Positions 11,506-21,282 are shown, numbered from the stretch's first letter. The stretch: DNA of 64,000 nt from Bacteroides propionicigenes (GCF_018390535.1 NZ_JAHBBW010000004.1:62001-126000), one strand, 5' to 3'. Numbers and translations are program-made. The notes: generated from the sequence alone by a model not told the origin.

Positions 11506-13710
11506 ATGAAACAATCAAACCTATTATTTATGTCGGCAGCAATGATGTTGGCATCCTGCGGCGGAACTAAAGACGCAGGACAAAACGGGGCGCTTATCGA
11601 GAAATCGGATATAAAGATTGAAGGTAAACGCATGACGCCCGAAGCGCTTTGGGCAATGGGACGTATAGGCAGTGTAGCCGTATCGCCCGACGAGACGCAG
11701 ATTGCCTATTCGGTGGCTTATTACAGTGTACCGGAAAACAAGAGCAATAACGAGTTGTTTGTCATGAATGCAGACGGCAACAATAACAAGCAAATCACTC
11801 GTGACAATTGGCAGGAAAGCCAACCAGCCTGGATTAAGGAGGGTAAGAAGATTGCTTTCCTCTGCAATGAAAGCGGCAGCAGCCAAGTATGGGAAATGAA
11901 TCCCGACGGCACGGAACGTAAACAGCTTACTCAATATGACGGAGACATCGAAGGCTTTTCTTTCTCTCCCGACGGTAAGAAGTTACTTTTCATAGCCCAA
12001 GTAAAAACGGTGCAGAGCACTGCGGACAAGCATTCCGATTTGCCCAAAGCAACCGGTATCATCATTACCGACCTGATGTACAAGCATTGGGATGAGTGGG
12101 TTACAACCGCCCCGCATCCTTTCGTCGCCGAGTTTGACGGCAATGGAATCAGCAACGTAAGAGATATCCTCGAAGGACTTCCCTACGAAAGCCCGATGAA
12201 GCCTTTCGGCGGCATCGAGCAACTGGCATGGAGCCCCACATCGGATAAAGTGGCTTTCACCTGCCGCATGAAAACCGGACTGGCATATGCCATCTCCACC
12301 GACTCGGACATTTACGAATACGATGTACAGAAAGGCGGCTTCATCAACCTTTGCAAAAAGGATGCGAAAGCCTCCAACGGGCAAGCTGAAATGGCAGGCT
12401 ACGACACCAATCCGCAATATTCTCCGGACGGCAAATACATCGCATGGCAGAGTATGGAGCGAGACGGCTATGAGGCAGACCTCAACCGCTTGTGTGTAAT
12501 GGACCGTACCACCGGAGAGAAACGTTTCATCAGTCAGGGATTCCCGTCCAATGTAGACGCTTTCTTATGGAACAAAGATTCGCAAAGCATCTTCTTCTTG
12601 GGCGTATGGCAAGGCAGAACCCAAATCTACAATACCAACCTGAAAGACGATTGGATATACCAACTGACCAACGGTATGTACGACTATGCTTCGATGGCCT
12701 TATGCGGCAACAGCATGATTGCCAAACGTCACTCCATGTCTGCGGGCGACGAAATCTTTTCCATCGGACAATTGGACAGCAAACCTTTCCCCGTCTGCAT
12801 ATTCCGTACGGATGTGTGCAACAATTACAACAGCACCGATTCCGTAAAAGAGATTTATCCCGTAACGCAACTCACCTTCGAGAACAAGCAAATCTACGAC
12901 CAACTGGAAATGGGCAAAGTGGAAGGACGCTGGATGAAAACCACCGACGGCAAGCAGATGTTGACATGGGTTATCTATCCGCCCCACTTCGACCCCAACA
13001 AGAAGTATCCTACCCTACTCTTCTGCGAAGGCGGTCCTCAAAGCCCCGTCAGCCAGTTCTGGAGTTATCGTTGGAATTTCCAGATTATGGCTGCCAACGA
13101 CTATATCATCGTGGCTCCCAACCGTCGCGGTCTTCCGGGCTTCGGCGTAGAATGGAATGAAGCCATCAGCGGTGATTACGGCGGTCAATGTATGAGAGAT
13201 TATTTCACCGCCATTGATGAAATGTCCAAAGAACCGTTTGTAGACAAAGACCGTTTGGGTTGTGTAGGCGCCAGCTTTGGCGGCTTCTCCGTTTACTGGC
13301 TTGCCGGACATCACGACAAACGCTTCAAGGCGTTTATCGCTCACGACGGTATCTTCAATATGGAAATGCAATATCTGGAAACAGAAGAAAAATGGTTTGC
13401 CAACTGGGATATGGGCGGTGCATACTGGGAAAAGAACAACGCTACAGCCCAACGTACATTTGCCAACTCTCCCCACCTTTTTGTAGACAAATGGGATACT
13501 CCTATCCTCTGCATCCACGGTGAAAAGGATTTCCGTATTCTTGCCAACCAAGCTATGGCAGCTTTTGATGCCGCCATTATGCGCGGTGTTCCCGCCGAAT
13601 TGCTTATCTATCCCGATGAGAACCATTGGGTGCTGAAACCGCAAAACGGTATTCTGTGGCAGCGCACATTCTTTGAATGGCTGGACAAATGGCTGAAGCC
13701 GGCTAAATAA
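11506..13710 (+). CDS. S9-family serine peptidase (lipoprotein)
   Basis: This 734-residue protein begins with a lipoprotein signal (MKQSNLLFMSAAMMLASCGG; lipidated Cys18), then a WD40-like beta-propeller (about 50-440; repeats such as SFSPDGKKLLF) and a C-terminal alpha/beta-hydrolase domain. The catalytic triad is Ser590 in GASFGG, Asp675 in HGEKDFRI and His707 in ENHWVLK. This is the prolyl-oligopeptidase/DPP layout; cleavage of dipeptides or acyl-peptides from the N terminus is the family activity. It probably faces the periplasm or the outer-membrane surface. TATCTTCG at 11472-11479 is a near-consensus -7 element. It could be a DPP4-, DPP5- or acylaminoacyl-peptidase-type enzyme. Confidence 0.9.
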   Translation: MKQSNLLFMSAAMMLASCGGTKDAGQNGALIEKSDIKIEGKRMTPEALWAMGRIGSVAVSPDETQIAYSVAYYSVPENKSNNELFVMNADGNNNKQITRDNWQESQPAWIKEGKKIAFLCNESGSSQVWEMNPDGTERKQLTQYDGDIEGFSFSPDGKKLLFIAQVKTVQSTADKHSDLPKATGIIITDLMYKHWDEWVTTAPHPFVAEFDGNGISNVRDILEGLPYESPMKPFGGIEQLAWSPTSDKVAFTCRMKTGLAYAISTDSDIYEYDVQKGGFINLCKKDAKASNGQAEMAGYDTNPQYSPDGKYIAWQSMERDGYEADLNRLCVMDRTTGEKRFISQGFPSNVDAFLWNKDSQSIFFLGVWQGRTQIYNTNLKDDWIYQLTNGMYDYASMALCGNSMIAKRHSMSAGDEIFSIGQLDSKPFPVCIFRTDVCNNYNSTDSVKEIYPVTQLTFENKQIYDQLEMGKVEGRWMKTTDGKQMLTWVIYPPHFDPNKKYPTLLFCEGGPQSPVSQFWSYRWNFQIMAANDYIIVAPNRRGLPGFGVEWNEAISGDYGGQCMRDYFTAIDEMSKEPFVDKDRLGCVGASFGGFSVYWLAGHHDKRFKAFIAHDGIFNMEMQYLETEEKWFANWDMGGAYWEKNNATAQRTFANSPHLFVDKWDTPILCIHGEKDFRILANQAMAAFDAAIMRGVPAELLIYPDENHWVLKPQNGILWQRTFFEWLDKWLKPAK

Positions 13711-13730
13711 CAAAGATAAAAGAGAACATA

Positions 13731-13777
13731 AAAAAGGAAGTTAACATCATCGCAACAATGATGTTAACTTCCTTTTT
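13731..13777. terminator. Perfect 20-bp hairpin, bidirectional terminator
   Basis: AAAAAGGAAGTTAACATCAT pairs perfectly with its complement at 13758-13777 across the 7-base loop CGCAACA. With A and T runs at the ends it can terminate both the S9 peptidase gene (plus) and the convergent PspC gene (minus). It also contains the first two GTTAAC units of array B. Confidence 0.8.
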
Positions 13778-13853
13778 CTATGATGTTAACTTAGTGTAAG
13801 CTATCCTGTTAACTTCATATCTGCCATAATGTTAACAAGATATTATTCCACCT
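13740..13853. repeat. Array B: five GTTAAC units, 22-23 bp apart
   Basis: The palindrome GTTAAC occurs at 13740, 13763, 13785, 13808 and 13831 (spacings 23, 22, 23, 23). The flanks are partly conserved: ACTT follows in three units, and ATGAT or a similar sequence precedes most of them. The array fills the gap between the S9 peptidase stop and the PspC gene stop. Confidence 0.85.
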
Positions 13854-13854
13854 G

Positions 13855-14919
13855 TCAAACCAAGATACCCAATATCGGAAACGTCGCCCCCTGCATTGCA
13901 AAACAGATGCCAAAAACAGCCGCACTTACAATCCAAAGGATAACCAAAGTCCATTTCAGTCCGGAAGCCATGGGCTGCCACTTAAATAGCTGGCTGAATA
14001 TTGCCCAAACAAGGCTTACCAATGGAATACCCACCAACAGAATACCCGCAATATACATGACGATAGCCGATAACGGAGAAGTAGGCAACACCACATCAAA
14101 AGTAGGGAACATCGAAATAAGCGCAGCCCCGCCGCCGATAGCCACCATTATAGCCGCAAAAAGCAAAGCGACAAATACCACTCCGAATACAAATAACAAC
14201 GGGCTGCAGATGATAGCGAATATCACCAAACAGATTTTGAAAAACCAACCGGCAACCATAACCAATGCATCACCCAACTTCTGCAAGACAGTACGGGGTT
14301 TATCAGATTTCACATAATCGTTCACACCATTGGCAACCTTTTCAAAACCGTCAGTCACGGTTTTTCCTATATTCTCCACTGTAACAGCTTCGCCGCGCAT
14401 ATTCAGTTTCTCGGCAGCCGTACGCGCTTCGGGGATAACCAACCAGCAAACAATATAAACCGGTATCAACGTTCCCACTCCACAAATCAATACAACCAGC
14501 AATAACAGACGTAACAGAGTCACATCCCATCCCAAATACGCTGCCATACCACTGATAACACCACCCAGTAACTTATCATCCGGATTACGGTAAAGACGAC
14601 GATGTGTTGTAGTACGGGTTGTGTTTCCGGTGCCGGCAAAAGGCTCATTATCGTTCTCCGCTTCCATATCTTCCGGTTTTCCCATACGGGTAATCACCTC
14701 TTCCACATCAGCGATGGTAATCACTTGAGAACCTGCAATAAGTTTCTCCGCAAAGAGTTCGGAAATACGACGTTCAATGTCATCGATTATCTCGTCCGCA
14801 CCGGCTTCCTTACGGAAATGAATCTTTAAATTACTTAAATAATTATCCAAAAGGCGGTAGGCATCTTCATCAATATGAAAAACAGTGCCACCTAAATTTA
14901 CCGTTAATGTCTTCTTCAT
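13855..14919 (-). CDS. PspC domain membrane protein
   Basis: This 354-residue protein starts with a cytoplasmic region of about 100 residues (MKKTLTVNLGGTVFHIDEDA...), then a PspC domain at about 108-175 (RRLYRNPDDKLLGGVISGMAAYLGWD, one membrane pair), then several more hydrophobic segments to the C terminus. PspC-domain proteins sense or respond to envelope stress. The gene follows a PadR regulator by 52 bases on the same strand. That pairing is common in Bacteroidales and suggests that the PadR protein controls both genes. The transported or sensed signal is unknown. Confidence 0.85.
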   Translation of the reverse strand: MKKTLTVNLGGTVFHIDEDAYRLLDNYLSNLKIHFRKEAGADEIIDDIERRISELFAEKLIAGSQVITIADVEEVITRMGKPEDMEAENDNEPFAGTGNTTRTTTHRRLYRNPDDKLLGGVISGMAAYLGWDVTLLRLLLLVVLICGVGTLIPVYIVCWLVIPEARTAAEKLNMRGEAVTVENIGKTVTDGFEKVANGVNDYVKSDKPRTVLQKLGDALVMVAGWFFKICLVIFAIICSPLLFVFGVVFVALLFAAIMVAIGGGAALISMFPTFDVVLPTSPLSAIVMYIAGILLVGIPLVSLVWAIFSQLFKWQPMASGLKWTLVILWIVSAAVFGICFAMQGATFPILGILV

Positions 14920-14971
14920 TGTTGTATGTTTTTTACTTTTTCATTTATTACTTATATATAGCTATCAGCAA

Positions 14972-15298
14972 CTAATTATTGGCAATATGGTTGACCGTGT
15001 CACTTAATTCCTGCCAAGATACTTCCAATTCGCCCAAAAAGACCTCGCCTTTCTCTGTAAGCTTGTAGTATTTACGCGGCGGCCCCTGTGTAGACTCTAT
15101 CCATTCGTAACTCAACAAATCATCGTTCTTCAAGCGGGTGAGTAACGGATAAAGCGTACCCTCTACCACAATCAGCCGTGCCTCTTTCAGCTTCTGTATA
15201 ATATCCGAAGCATAAGCCGGTTCCTTATGGAGCAATAGCATGATGCAATATTCAAGCATGCCCTTGCGCATTTGCGACTTTACATTATTAACGTCCAT
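14972..15298 (-). CDS. PadR-family transcriptional regulator
   Basis: This is a 108-residue winged-helix repressor of the short PadR type. The body KGMLEYCIMLLLHKEPAYASDI and the wing region EGTLYPLLTRLKNDDLLSYEW are diagnostic (quoted here in separate pieces). Such proteins bind their own promoter and are released by small molecules or by envelope stress. It is the first gene of a two-gene unit with the PspC protein. The 220-bp upstream gap is very A/T-rich and contains AGTAC inverted pairs around 15390-15412, a possible operator. Confidence 0.88.
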   Translation of the reverse strand: MDVNNVKSQMRKGMLEYCIMLLLHKEPAYASDIIQKLKEARLIVVEGTLYPLLTRLKNDDLLSYEWIESTQGPPRKYYKLTEKGEVFLGELEVSWQELSDTVNHIANN

Positions 15299-15551
15299 AA
15301 TCCATATATTATTAAATTATTTTACTAAGTACAACAAAGATGCCATACCTACATCCTTTGTATGGCACAAATATATGTATTATATTAGTACTATGTATTA
15401 CAAAGTACTTTATATTTATATTAATTAACAATAAAGTCGTATTTTGTACCCATAACACTTAAGGTTTATACCTTTTATATCTTAAGTTTATACTACTAAT
15501 TCACAAAGCATACTATATTTGTATCCGATTAACAATATAAACGCCACAAAT
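15299..15551. promoter_or_regulatory. Divergent A/T-rich promoter region (padR / acetyltransferase)
   Basis: On the minus strand TATATTTG (15375-15368) is a candidate padR -7 element. On the plus strand TATATTTG at 15514-15521 is a candidate promoter for the acetyltransferase gene. Between them lies an imperfect inverted AGTAC...GTACT, a plausible PadR operator. I see no ORF here. Confidence 0.5.
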
Positions 15552-16049
15552 ATGTTTACTATCAGAAAAGCAACAAGTGCTGATTGTGAGTTGATTCACA
15601 AACTTGCCTGGCAGATATTTCCCGAAACTTATAAGGAAATACTTTCAAAAGAGCAAATCGAATACATGATGGAATGGATGTACTCTGTAGAGAATATCCG
15701 CAAACAAATGGAAGAAGAAGGGCATGTGTACCTTATAGCCTATGAAGAGTGTGAAGCGGCAGGATATGTATCCGTACAACCGGAGGGCAAGGACCTGTTT
15801 CATCTGCAAAAGATTTATGTACTCCCCTATTATCAAGGAGCACACTGCGGAAGTTTCCTGTTTCGTGAAGCTATAAAATACATCAAGGAAGTACACCCGG
15901 AGCCATGTATGCTGGAATTAAACGTAAACCGCAATAATAAGGCAATGCACTTTTACGAACACATGGGAATGAGAAAACTGAGAGAAGGGGATTTCCCGAT
16001 AGGAAACGGATATTATATGAATGACTATATAATGGGAAAGGAAATTTGA
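15552..16049 (+). CDS. GNAT-family N-acetyltransferase
   Basis: This 165-residue protein starts MFTIRKATSADCELIHKLAW and has the GNAT core: a beta4 strand, the acetyl-CoA loop IYVLPYYQGAHCGSFLF (roughly residues 95-111) and the C-terminal NRNNKAMHFYEHMGM. The substrate is unknown; the family includes ribosomal-protein, amine and antibiotic acetyltransferases. The ATG at 15519 is rejected because it overlaps the -7 promoter element at 15514-15521. The gene is convergent with the POT transporter and shares a hairpin with it. Confidence 0.85.
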   Translation: MFTIRKATSADCELIHKLAWQIFPETYKEILSKEQIEYMMEWMYSVENIRKQMEEEGHVYLIAYEECEAAGYVSVQPEGKDLFHLQKIYVLPYYQGAHCGSFLFREAIKYIKEVHPEPCMLELNVNRNNKAMHFYEHMGMRKLREGDFPIGNGYYMNDYIMGKEI

Positions 16050-16054
16050 ATTTA

Positions 16055-16137
16055 ATGAAGAATAAAGAATGAGGGATGAAGAATAAAGAATGAGGAACAA
16101 AAAATTCTTCATTCTTCATTCCTCATTCTTCATTTAA
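16055..16137. repeat. 21-bp direct repeat plus inverted copy (shared terminator)
   Basis: ATGAAGAATAAAGAATGAGG occurs at 16055 and again at 16076 (21-bp step). An inverted version follows (TTCTTCATTCTTCATTCCTC and after), so the block folds into a long hairpin. It sits between two convergent genes and probably terminates both. Confidence 0.7.
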
Positions 16138-16151
16138 ATAAGTTTTCTCAT

Positions 16152-17714
16152 TTATTTTGCCACTCTCTCCAGCCACTTAACCATCGAGAGCATTACAATC
16201 ATAGAAGCACCTGTGGCACCCACAAAGACTAACCAGCATGCCCAAATTGGAACGGTAGTATAAAGAATACCGCCAATGAAAAGCAACGAGTTGCCTACTG
16301 CAGTTGCAGCCAGCCAACAGCCCTGCATCAAACCTTGCAAATGAGGAGGAGCCACCTTCGACACGAAAGACAAGCCCAACGGTGAGATAAACAATTCGGC
16401 AACCGTAAGGATGAAGTACAAGCCAATCATAATCCACGGGGTTACACGGATAGCATTAATTTCGGCCGCACTCATTGTACTCAGCGCATCTTTGGCGGGC
16501 AGAGTGAATGAGAATACCATCAGGAACACATAAGCCAATGCCGCAATACCCATACCGATAGCAATCTTCATCGGAGTAGAAGGTTCCTTGCCGTTTTTCT
16601 TCAACGAACCGAACAACCACATGATAAACGGAGTGAGGAATACCACAAAGAACGGATTTACACATTGGAATATTTCAGCACCCTTGATACGGGTAAATCC
16701 AAGGTCGATATCGATTACACTCAAATCCACATAGTCGCGCGCAAAGTAAGTCAGCGAATAACCATTCTGATGGAATGACAACCAGAAGAAGATTACTACA
16801 CCGAATACAGCGAACAAAGCATAGATACGTTGCTTGATTTCTGCTGCACTCATCTTGATTTCTTCCTTACTTACAGTAGCACTTTGCTCTGTGGCAGCTA
16901 CCACTTTCTTTGCCGGGTCGGGAAAACGGTTCTTATTGACCAGATAGATTACCAATGAAATCAACATGGCAACAATAGCAGCCATGAAAGCATATTGGAA
17001 ACCACGGTTAAACACATCCAGATAGTTGTTGACAAATGCGCCCATATCAGTCACATGGCTGCCGTTGAGTGTAACTTTATCTGCCAACGACGCAAGATTT
17101 TCCATTGCCTGAGGAGCCATCTTATCACCTTCCTTAAGGAATTGGTGACAAAGTTCGGGCAAAGTGGCATCATAGTCGAAGTTATTGACCTTCAACCACC
17201 AGTTACGCACACCGATAGCAATCCACGGAGCAAAGAAACCGCCGATATTAATAAACATATAGAAAATCTGGAAACCGGAGTCGCGCAAGCTTGAGTACTT
17301 GGGGTCATCGTACATCTGACCTACCAGTGCTTGAAGATTACCTTTGAACAAACCGTTACCGAAAGCAATTACCAAAAGTCCGAAACAGGTCAATCCCAAG
17401 TAAAGCGCCATACTGGGAACCGGCGTAGGAGTAGGAATGGCAATAATCAAATAGCCGACAGCCATCATCACCAAACCGGCAAGAATAGTGCCTTTAAAGT
17501 TTTTAGTTTTGTCAGCTATAATACCGCCTGCCAATGCCAAGATATAGATGGATGCATAGAATGCGGAATAAATATATCCGGTAGTCGTTTCAGACAACCC
17601 GAACTTAGCCGAGATAAACAATGTAAGGATTGCCATCATAATATAGAAGCCGAAACGCTCTCCCATATTAGCCAAAGCGGCAGCAATCAAACCATTAGGG
17701 TGTTTGCTAAACAT
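16152..17714 (-). CDS. POT-family peptide:H+ symporter
   Basis: This 520-residue membrane protein begins MFSKHPNGLIAAALANMGER; the ERFGFY sequence that follows is the proton-coupling ExxER-like motif of the proton-dependent oligopeptide transporter family. About 12-14 helices are visible, with a loop near 270-300. Such carriers import di- and tripeptides, which suits a proteolytic gut bacterium. It is convergent with the acetyltransferase gene and has its own TATATTTG promoter element 50 bases upstream. Confidence 0.9.
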   Translation of the reverse strand: MFSKHPNGLIAAALANMGERFGFYIMMAILTLFISAKFGLSETTTGYIYSAFYASIYILALAGGIIADKTKNFKGTILAGLVMMAVGYLIIAIPTPTPVPSMALYLGLTCFGLLVIAFGNGLFKGNLQALVGQMYDDPKYSSLRDSGFQIFYMFINIGGFFAPWIAIGVRNWWLKVNNFDYDATLPELCHQFLKEGDKMAPQAMENLASLADKVTLNGSHVTDMGAFVNNYLDVFNRGFQYAFMAAIVAMLISLVIYLVNKNRFPDPAKKVVAATEQSATVSKEEIKMSAAEIKQRIYALFAVFGVVIFFWLSFHQNGYSLTYFARDYVDLSVIDIDLGFTRIKGAEIFQCVNPFFVVFLTPFIMWLFGSLKKNGKEPSTPMKIAIGMGIAALAYVFLMVFSFTLPAKDALSTMSAAEINAIRVTPWIMIGLYFILTVAELFISPLGLSFVSKVAPPHLQGLMQGCWLAATAVGNSLLFIGGILYTTVPIWACWLVFVGATGASMIVMLSMVKWLERVAK

Positions 17715-17767
17715 AAAAATAAGTTTTTGTAAATTAGTAATTAGTATTAGTTTATTTATATTTTTTG

Positions 17768-17775
17768 CAAATATA
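17768..17775 (-). promoter_or_regulatory. -7 element for the POT transporter
   Basis: TATATTTG on the minus strand, 53 bases before the ATG. No clear TTTG at -33. Confidence 0.4.
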
Positions 17776-17833
17776 TGCTTTTCATCGAGATTTTCGGTAA
17801 GAAAACAGAATATCTCTTACCCGAACCGAGCTT

Positions 17834-18322
17834 TTATGACTCAAAAAGAGTACAAACCTCGGCGCGTACTTCCTTTATCAAATCTTTCGGATTCAACTTA
17901 AGCTGCAATCCGCGTTGTCCGGCGCTGATATAGATATGGGAGAATTGCAGGCAAGTCTCGTGAATATAAGTGGGAAAAGGCTTTTTCATACCGATAGGCG
18001 AACAACCGCCGCGAATATACCCCGTCAGCGGAAGCAGCTCCTTCATAGGGATGAGGTCACACTTCTTGTTTCCGGAGACCTTAGCCGCCAATTTCAGGTC
18101 GACTTCATGCTCTCCGGGAATGACGCACACGAAATAGCCGGTCTTGTCACCATGCAATATCAGTGTTTTGAAGACCTGTTCTATATCCTCTCCCAAGCTG
18201 GCGGCAACGTGTATGGCACTCAAATCTTTCTCATCCACTTCGTAGGGGATGAGTTCGTAGGCTATCTTTGCCTTATCAAGCAGCCGGGCTGCATTCGTTT
18301 TATTAATCTTGGATTCTTTCAT
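17834..18322 (-). CDS. ybaK: Cys-tRNA(Pro)/aminoacyl-tRNA deacylase YbaK
   Basis: YbaK/ProX-type proteins hydrolyse mischarged tRNA, mainly Cys-tRNA(Pro). This 162-residue protein has the family pattern: KTNAARLLDKAKIAYELIPY at the N terminus, FKTLILHGDKTGYFVCVIPG in the middle, and the conserved GYIRGGCSPIGMKKPFPTYI near residue 105 (the GxxxGGxSPxG-type loop with its substrate-binding lysine). It lies 20 bases beyond the uvrA stop on the same strand and probably shares its transcript. Confidence 0.93.
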   Translation of the reverse strand: MKESKINKTNAARLLDKAKIAYELIPYEVDEKDLSAIHVAASLGEDIEQVFKTLILHGDKTGYFVCVIPGEHEVDLKLAAKVSGNKKCDLIPMKELLPLTGYIRGGCSPIGMKKPFPTYIHETCLQFSHIYISAGQRGLQLKLNPKDLIKEVRAEVCTLFES

Positions 18323-18342
18323 TGCAAATCAGGACTCTTTTA

Positions 18343-21174
18343 TTACAAATCATGAAGCTCTTCTTTCAGAAACTTCGGCGTATATCCCCTCGTACTCTTC
18401 GCTACTTCCTCAGGCGTGCCGCAGGAGAGAAGTTCTCCCCCGCCCTTACCTCCTTCGGGACCCATGTCGATAATATAGTCCGCCATTTTGATAACATCAA
18501 GATTATGCTCGATAACGATAACCGTATTACCCTTATCGACCAGTTTATTCAATACGTTCATCAAAACGCGAATATCCTCAAAATGTAGTCCGGTAGTAGG
18601 TTCGTCAAGAATATAAAGTGTCTTGCCCGTATCCCGTTTGGAAAGTTCGGTAGCCAATTTCACACGCTGGCTCTCTCCACCGGAGAGTGTGGTGGAAGAT
18701 TGTCCCAACTTGATATACCCCAAGCCAACCTCTTGTATAACCTTAATCTTATTCAATATCTGAGGTACGTTTTCAAAAAACTCCACTGCACGGTTTATTG
18801 TCATATCCAGCACATCGGCAATGGATTTCCCTTTAAAGCGCACTTCCAACGTCTCTCGATTGTAACGCTTGCCGTGGCAAACCTCACAAGGAACATAGAC
18901 ATCGGGCAGGAAGTTCATTTCAATGGTTTTGTAACCATTACCCTGACAGGCTTCACAACGTCCGCCACTGACATTGAACGAGAAACGTCCCGCTTTGTAG
19001 CCGCGGATTTTGGCTTCGGGCAAGCCTACAAACAAGTTACGGATATCGGAAAAGACCCCCGTATAGGTAGCCGGATTGGAACGGGGGGTTCGTCCTAATG
19101 GTGACTGGTCTACATTCACCACCTTATCTATATACTCCAATCCTTCGATACTGCCGTACTCCAAAGGATCTTGAAGAGAACGATAAAACTTCTGTGATAG
19201 AATAGGCTGAAGCGTTTCATTAATCAATGTAGACTTCCCGCTACCCGACACGCCCGTTACACAAATCAGCTTGCCAAGCGGGAACTCTACATCCACATTC
19301 TTCAGATTATTGCCTTTTGCACCACGCAGCCAAAGACTATGTCCATTGCCTTTCCGGCGTTCGGCAGGAATTTCAATGGCACGTTCACCGTTCAAATATT
19401 GAGAAGTCAGCGTATGCGTTTGCAGCATCTTCTGCGGAGTTCCGGCAAACACGACCTCACCACCCAACCTGCCCGCTTTGGGTCCCATATCTATAACATA
19501 ATCCGCAGCGAGCATCATGTCTTTATCATGCTCCACCACGATAACGGAATTACCCATATCACGCAATTCTTTCAGCGAATGGATGAGCCGCTGATTATCA
19601 CGTTGATGCAATCCGATGCTCGGCTCGTCCAGAATATAGAGCACATTTACCAACTGCGAACCTATCTGCGTAGCCAACCGGATACGCTGGCTTTCACCAC
19701 CGGAAAGACTGACAGCGCTACGGTCCAATGACAAATAATCCAATCCCACATCCAACAAGAACTTCAGGCGGGTACGGATTTCTTTCAATATTTCTACAGC
19801 AATCTGTTGTTGCTTATTGCTAAGATATTGGTCTACATTCATCAACCAGTCATATAACTCGTTGATATCCATTGTGGAGAGTTCGTAGATATTTTTATCA
19901 TGAATGCGAAACGACAAGGCTTCCTTATTCAACTTTGCGCCATGACACTCAGGACAGACAGCCGTTTTGGCAAACTGCTCCGCCCACTTCTGTGCCGTGG
20001 CAGACGCATCCTTTTCCTGTAACATCTGGATGTACTTCACCACTCCCTCAAAAGTAACAAAGTAGTCGGAAGATGTACCGATAAGCGAACTCTTTATCTT
20101 TATACGCTCGTCCGAACCGTACAGTATTTCATCAATGGCATCGTCCGGAAGTTCCTTGACAGGGGTTTTCAGCGTAGCTTCGTATTTCTCCAACAATGCG
20201 GTAATCTGCCAAAAAATCATGCTGTTTTTGGATTTTCCCAAAGGAACGATGGCTCCCTCTCCGATGGACAGTTCGCGGTCGGGGATAATCTTGTCTATAT
20301 CAATCTGGCTCACCACACCCAGACCTTTACACTTGGAACAAGCCCCCTGCGGGGAGTTGAAAGAGAAGTTATGGGGAGCGGGGTCACGATAGGACAACCC
20401 GGTTACAGGGCACATCAGGCGCTTGCTGTAATGACGAACGCTCTCACTTTGGGCATCAAGAATCATCAGCAATCCGTCACCCTGACGCATGGCAGTGGCA
20501 ACGCTGTTCTTCAAGCGGGTGTCATCCTTATCCGTTACCACCAGCTTGTCAATGACCACCTCCACATCGTGGCTCTTGTAACGGTCCAGTTTCATGCCGG
20601 GCAATGCTTCGCGCACCTCGCCGTCCACGCGGACATGGAGATAACCTTTTTTGCGAATTTGCTCGAACAATTCCTTGTAATGACCCTTACGACTACGCAC
20701 CAACGGAGCAAGAATGTAAATACGTTTCCCTTTATAATCATTCAGAATAAGCTCAAGAATCTGTTCTTCGGTGTATTTCACCATTTTTTCACCGGAAAGA
20801 TAAGAATAAGCTTCACCGGCGCGGGCATACAGCAGACGAAGATAATCGTATATCTCCGTTGTCGTACCTACGGTAGAACGTGGATTTTTATTGGTTGTCT
20901 TTTGCTCTATGGAAATCACAGGGCTCAATCCTGTAATTTTATCCACATCAGGGCGTTCCAAGTTGCCCAAGAAGTTACGGGCATAGGCTGAAAATGTTTC
21001 AATATAACGGCGCTGGCCTTCGGCAAATATCGTATCGAATGCGAGAGATGACTTGCCGCTTCCACTCAACCCGGTGATAACAGTCAGGCTGTTGCGGGGG
21101 ATTTCAGCATCAATGTCTTTCAAATTATGTACACGCGCTCCGTATACATTGATATATTCTGTTTCTTCTTGCAT
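18343..21174 (-). CDS. uvrA: Excinuclease ABC subunit UvrA
   Basis: UvrA is the damage-scanning ATPase dimer of nucleotide excision repair. The 943-residue protein has two ABC ATPase modules. The first has Walker A GLSGSGKSSLAF at about 33-44 and signature LSGGESQRIRLATQIGSQLV; the second has Walker A GVSGSGKSTLINET and signature LSGGESQRVKLATEL. Both zinc-binding cysteine sets are present, including CEACQGNGYKTIEMNFLPD before CEVCHGKRY. Length and order are normal for UvrA1. uvrB lies 7 kb away on the other strand, so the two are separately transcribed. Confidence 0.97.
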   Translation of the reverse strand: MQEETEYINVYGARVHNLKDIDAEIPRNSLTVITGLSGSGKSSLAFDTIFAEGQRRYIETFSAYARNFLGNLERPDVDKITGLSPVISIEQKTTNKNPRSTVGTTTEIYDYLRLLYARAGEAYSYLSGEKMVKYTEEQILELILNDYKGKRIYILAPLVRSRKGHYKELFEQIRKKGYLHVRVDGEVREALPGMKLDRYKSHDVEVVIDKLVVTDKDDTRLKNSVATAMRQGDGLLMILDAQSESVRHYSKRLMCPVTGLSYRDPAPHNFSFNSPQGACSKCKGLGVVSQIDIDKIIPDRELSIGEGAIVPLGKSKNSMIFWQITALLEKYEATLKTPVKELPDDAIDEILYGSDERIKIKSSLIGTSSDYFVTFEGVVKYIQMLQEKDASATAQKWAEQFAKTAVCPECHGAKLNKEALSFRIHDKNIYELSTMDINELYDWLMNVDQYLSNKQQQIAVEILKEIRTRLKFLLDVGLDYLSLDRSAVSLSGGESQRIRLATQIGSQLVNVLYILDEPSIGLHQRDNQRLIHSLKELRDMGNSVIVVEHDKDMMLAADYVIDMGPKAGRLGGEVVFAGTPQKMLQTHTLTSQYLNGERAIEIPAERRKGNGHSLWLRGAKGNNLKNVDVEFPLGKLICVTGVSGSGKSTLINETLQPILSQKFYRSLQDPLEYGSIEGLEYIDKVVNVDQSPLGRTPRSNPATYTGVFSDIRNLFVGLPEAKIRGYKAGRFSFNVSGGRCEACQGNGYKTIEMNFLPDVYVPCEVCHGKRYNRETLEVRFKGKSIADVLDMTINRAVEFFENVPQILNKIKVIQEVGLGYIKLGQSSTTLSGGESQRVKLATELSKRDTGKTLYILDEPTTGLHFEDIRVLMNVLNKLVDKGNTVIVIEHNLDVIKMADYIIDMGPEGGKGGGELLSCGTPEEVAKSTRGYTPKFLKEELHDL

Positions 21175-21195
21175 ACTTTAATTAATGAATTTGTG

Positions 21196-21203
21196 CAAAA
21201 ATA
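21196..21203 (-). promoter_or_regulatory. -7 element for uvrA
   Basis: TATTTTTG on the minus strand, 22 bases before the uvrA ATG. No good -33 box. I see no obvious LexA-like operator. Confidence 0.45.
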
Positions 21204-21282
21204 ACGGTTTCCCACCGAATATCAGTCGAAAAGATGTATTTTTCAGTTTTGAAATGCACAATATTATTTCTTAACGCAATCC

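Noticed and set aside
12492..13160. Plus-strand ORF of 222 codons within the S9 peptidase gene
   Set aside because: It is an out-of-frame shadow of the peptidase, whose catalytic domain reads through in another frame.
13740..13853. CRISPR array
   Set aside because: Units are 22-23 bp with only a 6-bp conserved core, no spacers of constant length and no cas genes in the window.
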